This document shows, one piece after another, positions 58,234-64,000 of a stretch of 64,000 nt of DNA. The first letter of the stretch is position 1; every line of letters begins with the position of its first letter. The translations under genes were made by a program, and so were the position numbers. The stretch is from Nelumbo lutea. Lineage: Eukaryota > Streptophyta > Magnoliopsida > Proteales > Nelumbonaceae. Under the pieces are notes generated by a model, which saw nothing but the letters and a program-made list of their open reading frames with translations, was not told the DNA's origin and did not search any database. The stretch covers positions 57,438,422 to 57,502,421 of the forward strand of contig JAKGHH010000004.1 in assembly GCA_022828595.1 (NCBI GenBank), read 5' to 3'.

Positions 58234-59774
58234 ATTTCTTGATCACTCCCGTAGGTGGAGATCAAACTGACAGGGGTGGCAAGAGTAGGAAAGAGCAGAA
58301 GACAGGAGCAGTCAAATTGTAGATTCTTCTCTCTGTGATTTGCGAACTGAGAACTCTTGTTGTGTTTTCTTGTTATCTTTTGGAGGTTTGCCCTGCTCCT
58401 TTATTTATACCCTTTAAAGAGAGGATCTCCTAATCCCATTAGGAGTTTCCTAATCAAAATCTTGTATTTGGATCTGGACTCTCTTTAAGAGATAAGGATA
58501 ATCCCTTATCTTATCTGCAGATAAAGATCAGCCTTCCTAATCAAATTAAGAGTTTCCTGACCCAAATCTTTATTTGGATCTAGACACTCTGAGTGGATAG
58601 GGATAATCCCTTATCCTATCTGCTGATCTAAATCCCAGAACCGCCCTTATTTAATTAATCTTATTAAGCCAGTTCAAATTGGGCTTTAGGCCCATTAAGT
58701 ATATGTGCTCACTTAACCTCCTAATGTGCTGCCCAGTTGCCTATCCGTGTATGGCGTGGGACTTAAACATTGATCTACACATCAGCCACATGGGTTCAGC
58801 CCAGCCTTTGTTATAAGGCCTGGCCGAATTCATTGTAGGAGACAGTGAACCCCTAAGTCCATTACCATGGGCTCTTAATGGGCCCAACATTTACACTAAA
58901 TGGTCATTGGGTTAAGCCACCTTATAAAAACCCAAGAACTGTGGGCAGATGCAAGATTAGTCCATAAGGTATTATCCTCAATGGTCTTACACTTACCTTT
59001 CAACTCATAATGATCAAACACTGCCCAACAAGAGAGGACCTCTCCCTCCGCTGCAAGGTATAATGATGCACTCTCTACTCACATGGATCCTGAGAATTAA
59101 AACCTTTTGTAAACATTTTGAAATCATAATATATATGTATATCTCTATATAAATATATTTTGCAAAATAAATTTCAATGGTTAAAATCGATTGTCGGCAG
59201 TTTTGGTTTCCATCAAAGAGAGTACATCCCTGATCATTTTCTTTGTCCGTGAAAGGGGCTGATCCTATTACTATGATCACCCACTCAGATGAATTCTTGC
59301 ACTGTCCCAACATACCCAGGTTTTGAACCCCTCTAAGGATCTAATTGATTGGCATATCAAAGACAACCCAATCCGACACCTAGTGTAGCATCATAATCGA
59401 GTCTATGGGTCAGGTGTAACATTCTAATTTTGCCCATCTATCTTCAAGGTCTAGGGCAATACTAGAATTTTGGTCCGGTTCAGGGTTTCAAGAATACCCA
59501 CACAGCATGTACATCAAGTCTCAACTTGGTAGTTGAGACAAGCCACCCCAACCAACTTGGTGGCACATCAGTGTCAGCCTTGGTAGGATAAATCTCTCCA
59601 GATCTATCCATCGGCTGTGAAGATTCTAAACTAACACGAGTATCATATCTGTCCAGTTTAAGGGTATTACAAAGAAACACACCATAATAACATGAATCAA
59701 ATATGTACTTTATTCATTTACATGTCATAATGTACATCATTCTGATTGGAGCTAAGGGCATACACTATCTAACA
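58234..59774 (-). repeat. Copia LTR, antisense, 1.54 kb
   Basis: From the transcribed part (complement of GATCTCCAC) to the LTR start at 59774 (CTATCTAACA). A minus-strand TATA box (TATAAATAA) is at 58401-58409. Palindromes include CTCCTAAT/ATTAGGAG near 58428-58446. It is the 3' LTR of the minus-strand pol that follows, since the polypurine tract GCTCCCACTTGC (antisense) adjoins it. Confidence 0.88.
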
Positions 59775-61944
59775 GCTCCCACTTGCACTTAGGTCCAATC
59801 ATGTATAAGCCGGAGTCCCATACTTTCCTCGTGGGAGAACACTTTCTGTGTCGATGGCTTAGTTAATGGGTTTGCTACATTTTCCGCTAATGCTACTTTC
59901 TGAATTAGGACGTCCCCTCTTCCAATTATCTCCCGCAGTACATGATACTTCCTCTCGATGTGATTCGACTTCAAGTGGGATTGTGGCTCCTTAGCCTGAG
60001 CAATGGCTCTAGTATTATCACACAACAATGAAATGGGTGATGTGCTGGATGGAATTACTCCCAATTCCTGAATGAACTTCTTCATCCATACGGCTTCTTT
60101 GGCAGCTGCACTTGCGGCAATGTATTTGGCTTCGGTTGTGGAATCCTCTTTGGACCCCTGTTTGCTGCTTTTCCAGCAAATAGCACACGATCCTATCATG
60201 AAAACATAACCAAATGTAGACTTTCTATCATCTGGATGTGACTAATAATCGGCATCAGTATACCCTTGGATCTATAGTGAACTACCATCGAATACCAAAC
60301 AAAACTCTTTTGTCCTTCGAAAGTATTTTAGTATGTTTTTCACAGTAGTCCAATGTTCCTGCCCTGGGTTTGATTGGTATCTGTTTATCACACTCACTGC
60401 TTGAGAGATGTCAAGATGAGTGCACAGCATGACATACATGATGCTCCCCACGGTTGTGGCATAGGGAACCTCTTTCATGCCCTCGATCGCTTCGGGAGTC
60501 TTGGGAGACATACCCTTGGAGAGAGAGACTCCATGCCTGAAAGGAACATTTCCCTTCTTGGAGTTCTCCATGCTGTATCTCTTGACTATTTTGTCAATGT
60601 AAGAAGATTGGGATAATCCTATTATCCTCTTCGATCTATTTCTATAGAGTCAAAGACCTAGTATATAGGAGGCTTCTCCAAGATCTTTCATGGATAATTG
60701 TTGTGAAAGTCACACTTTAACCATAGTTAACATTCCTACATCATTCCCAATGAGCAGAATGTCATCTACATGCAGAACCAAGAACGTAACCTTATCTCCA
60801 CTGGTTTTCCTGTAAACATAGGGCTCATTCGGATTTTGCTCAAAGTCAAACCTTTTAACGGTAGAGTCAAACCAGATGTTCCAACTCCTAGAAGCTTGCT
60901 TAAGTCCATATATGGATCGGTTGAGCTTACATACCATGTGTTCCTGACCTGCAGCTATGAAACCTTGCGGTGGTTGCATATAGATATCTTCAGTAAGATC
61001 TCCATTCAGGAACATAGTTTTGACATTCATTTGCCAAATCTTGTAGTCATGGTATGCTACTACAACTAGTAGGATTCTAGGATTTAAGTATGGCCACGAG
61101 CGAAAAGGTTTCCTCATAATCGATTCCTTCTTTCTAAGTGTACCCTTTTACCACAAGACGAGCCTTGTAGGATTCAACCTTACCATTGGGGCCCTTCGTC
61201 ATCTTATAGATCCATTTGCAACCAATTACTTTTACCCCCAAAGGAGAATCTACTAGAGTCCAGACTCCAATGGTCTCCATTGAGTCCATCTCAGCTCTCA
61301 TGGCATCTACCCACTTTAAGGAATCTAGAGTCACAGGATCCTCCTCACTAGTCGTGGCTTCCACCAAGTAACTTTCTTGGTCATAGCCGTAACAAGCTGG
61401 AGGCCTAGAATCCCGGGTAAATCTTCAAGGTTGGTTATTACCTGGCGCTTGTGGGACACCTCCCACTACCCTTGAACTCTCCTCATCAAGAACAACTTCT
61501 TGGCAATGATTGTTCAAGATGTAATCCTCTTTCAAGAAATGAGCATTTTGACTACAGAACACCTTCTGTTCTCCTGGGTCATAGAATTAATACCCTACAC
61601 AGCATTTTTGGTAACCTACAAATAGGCAACGACTGGTCTTGGATTCCAATTTTTTAGCACTCATTCTTTTAACATGTGTCATACCACCCCAAATCTTCAA
61701 TTGTCTCACACTTGGTTTCTTGCCGGTGCAAAGCTCATAGGGAGTCTTTGGAATGGATTTGGTTGGAACCTGGTTCAGCACGTATATCACAGTCTCTAAT
61801 GCGTATCCCCAAAAGGATGTGGGTAACTTTTGGTGTATGAGAAGTGATCGGACCATATCCAATAAAGTTTGGTTCCTCCTTTCTGACACACCATTTAACT
61901 ATGGTGTAGCAGGAGGAGCTAGTTGTGATACCATCCCATTGTCC
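59775..61944 (-). pseudogene. Copia pol: integrase to RNase H, minus strand
   Basis: In reading order: integrase core and tail (61889-61587, [11 protein letters not shown] with catalytic Glu kept, SFWGYAL); connector and RT start (61367-61134); RT (61117-60710). In RT the first catalytic Asp motif reads QMNVKT (Asp to Asn) and the YVDD box reads HVDD. Next come MENSKKGNVPFRHGV ... LKYFRRTKEF (60571-60272) and RNase H (60199-59789, TTEAKYIAAS, LLCDNTRAIAQ, VANPLTKP where ADPLTKP is usual). Several frameshifts and stops separate the pieces. It begins in the integrase core (GGACAATGGG), where a sense LTR starts. Confidence 0.92.
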
Positions 61945-62165
61945 TGTTAGACAGTTTTGTATGCCCTTAGCTTCAATCAAATTGATGTACTTTATAAGTT
62001 TATTGTAAATGAATAAAAGTGCATATTTGATTCATGTTCCCTTGGTATGTTTCTGTGTAATACCCTTAAACTGGACACTTAATGAGACTCGTGTTAGTTT
62101 AGAATGTTCACAGCCAGTGGGTCGGTCTGGGGAGACCTATCTTGACAAGATTAACACTATGGTGC
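61945..62165 (+). repeat. Copia LTR, sense, first 221 bp
   Basis: Starts TGTTAGACAG directly against the truncated integrase and is cut after CTATGGTGC by another LTR start at 62166. Closely similar to the start of 49554-51486. Confidence 0.88.
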
Positions 62166-64000
62166 TGTTAGACAGTTTTGTATGCCCTTAGCTTCAATCT
62201 GATTTGATGTACTTTTGTTATTTAGTGGAAATAAATAAAGTGCATGTTTGATTCATGTTGTTTGGTTTAATTCTGTGTAAAACCCTAAAACTGGACATTT
62301 ATAGCGACTCATGTTAGTTTTAAATGTTCACAGCTGTTGGATAAGTCTGGGGAGATTTATCCTGCCAAGGCTGATACTGGTGTGCCACCAAGTGTTGGGA
62401 TGGCCTGTCTCAGCCATCAGGGTAAGACCCGAGGCACATGCAGTATGGGATTACTTGAATCCTTGAACCGGACCAGATTTCCAGTATTGCCCTGGACCTT
62501 GGAGATAGATGGGCAAAACTGGAAAGTTACACCTGACCCCTAGACTCGATTATGACATTTCACTAGGTACGATCAGGCTGCCTTTGATATGCCATTCAGT
62601 GAGATCCTTAGCGGGGATCAAAACCTGGGTATGTTGGGGCAGTTTGAGAATTCATCTGAGTGGGTGATCATAGTGACAGAATCAGCCACTTTGTCGGACA
62701 AAGGGTAATGATCGGGAATGCACTCTCTCTGATGGAAACCAAACTGCCGGCAGTTGATTTCAATCGTTGGAATTTTGTTTTGCAAAATTAATATATTTAT
62801 ATATATATGTACGGTTTCGAATTGTTTGCAAATGGTTTTAATTCCCGGGATCCATGTGAGAGGAGAGTGCGGCACTGTTCCTTGCAGCCGAGGGAGAGGT
62901 CCTCTCTTGTCGGGCAGTGCTTGATCATTAAGGGCTGAGAGGTTAAGTGTAAGACCATTGAGGATAATACCTGATGGGCTAATCTTGCACCTGCCCACAG
63001 TCCCTGGGTTTTTATAAGATGGCTTGGCCCAGGGACCACTTAATGTAAGTGTTGGGCCCATAGGGTCCATATGATGGACTCAAGGGGTTCATTGAGTTTT
63101 TCGGTGAATTCGGCTGGGCCTTGTATTAAAGGCTGGGCCGAACCCATGTGGCTGGTGTGTAGATCAATGCTTGGGTCCCACGCCATACAAAGAAGCCCAA
63201 CTGGGCAGCAGATTGGAAAGTAATTACACACTGAACACTTAATGGGCCAAAAGCCCATTTCGAGGTGGGCTGATATGATCACCCATCCTTGGGGCGAATT
63301 TGAGATTAAAGTTAGTAAAAGGATTGGGCCTTTAGCCTTATCCACTCTTAGAGACCAAATTCAAATTAGATTTGAATCTGGTAACCTCCTGATAAGATCA
63401 GGAGTAAGCTAACTCTATCTGCAAAAGGGATTAAGATTATCCCCTATCCAAATACTGATTTGGATTAGGATAACTCCTAAAAAGGAGGTTTCTTAATCAA
63501 GAAGAAAGGAGGAGATTTCGAACCACCTTGAAGAGGTATAGGATACCTCCTGCGAATTCAGATCTGATCTGATTCATACTCTCCAGAAAAACAGAAAACA
63601 GTTCAGCCTTTTGTTTTTGGAGATCTCCTCCTGCCGCCGCCATCTGCCATTGCAAGATTAGATCTTTGCAGAAAAGAAAGTCAAGAAATCTGTTCTTGAC
63701 ATCAGTCTTGCAAGAAAGACTGAAAAGGATTCAGTGTTTAGTACTTCCAGAGGATTCTTGTGAAGGATCCAGTGTGTAGGACGCACCCTGCTGGTTCTGT
63801 TCCATTCACAGCTGTGTCATCTTCAGCAGGAACGGATCTTGGAGCATTCTTTGGGCGTGAACACCAACTTTGGAAGATACTGCTTCTCCGGATCAGGTAT
63901 ATTCCTCCCATTTATCTTTTGGTACAGATCTGGTTTGATTATGGTTCAAGTAGGATCCTTGAATATTGTATTCTAAATTCAGGGAATATGATTCCCAGTT
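62166..64000 (+). repeat. Copia LTR, sense, diverged copy running off the window
   Basis: Starts TGTTAGACAG and follows the family for 1,835 bp to a GGGAAT-ATG-ATTCCC palindrome near the expected LTR end. It is more diverged than other copies: no clear TATA box at the usual place, and altered palindromes ATTCAAAT/ATTTGAAT (63359-63377) and CTCCTGAT/ATCAGGAG (63386-63404). The hairpin arms TCTGTTCC/GGAACGGA are at 63796-63836. It probably represents a subfamily. Confidence 0.87.

Overview
This window is repeat-dominated nuclear DNA of a flowering plant (species not identifiable from sequence alone). The evidence is plant Ty1/copia and Athila-type Ty3/gypsy retrotransposon proteins, and one intact, intronless L-type lectin receptor kinase gene of a plant-only family. 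Roughly 90% of the window is retrotransposon DNA. Almost all of it is decayed, truncated, nested or fused to other pieces. No rRNA, tRNA gene, CRISPR or prokaryotic operon is present.

One copia family supplies most of the sequence (called here the TGTTAGACAG family, after its LTR start). Its LTR is about 1.93-1.95 kb, starts TGTTAGACAG and ends CCCTTCA. A primer-binding site matching the initiator tRNA-Met follows, then an unusually long (about 1.8 kb) untranslated leader, gag and pol. Sense and antisense LTR pieces occur at 1-8880, 16771-18707, 27140-28412, 31446-35732, 39348-40711, 49554-51486 and 57011-64000. Internal coding remnants lie at 3444-5006, 15233-16770, 47476-49553, 53278-55179, 58015-58233 and 59775-61944. 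All are broken. Athila-like elements form a second layer: A (10016-15232, minus, an RT-deleted derivative), C (28413-31445, plus, 3' end only) and B (40712-47465, minus, most of pol and gag-protease). Extra Athila-like LTR pieces lie at 8881-10015 and 37463-39212.

The only convincing host gene is the lectin receptor-like kinase at 23238-25283. It sits in an island of about 6-7 kb (20.3-27.1 kb) with few LTR sequences. The island is flanked on the left by a 49-bp minisatellite (18718-20265) and contains small retroelement scraps, a two-copy hairpin repeat, an AT microsatellite and an unclassified repeat.

The observations I consider most worth checking are structural. First, the copia LTR carries a row of short three-nucleotide-loop palindromes just upstream of its TATA box. 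In different copies the arm sequences differ but the pairing is kept. Second, a stem-loop in the transcribed part of the LTR and another in the leader are conserved, the first also with paired changes. Third, leader and gag copies at 51.5-57.0 kb face each other as a large inverted repeat downstream of a complete LTR, so a read-through RNA would fold into long double-stranded RNA. Fourth, Athila element A is a single gag-protease-integrase-tail frame with RT, RNase H and most of integrase cleanly removed.
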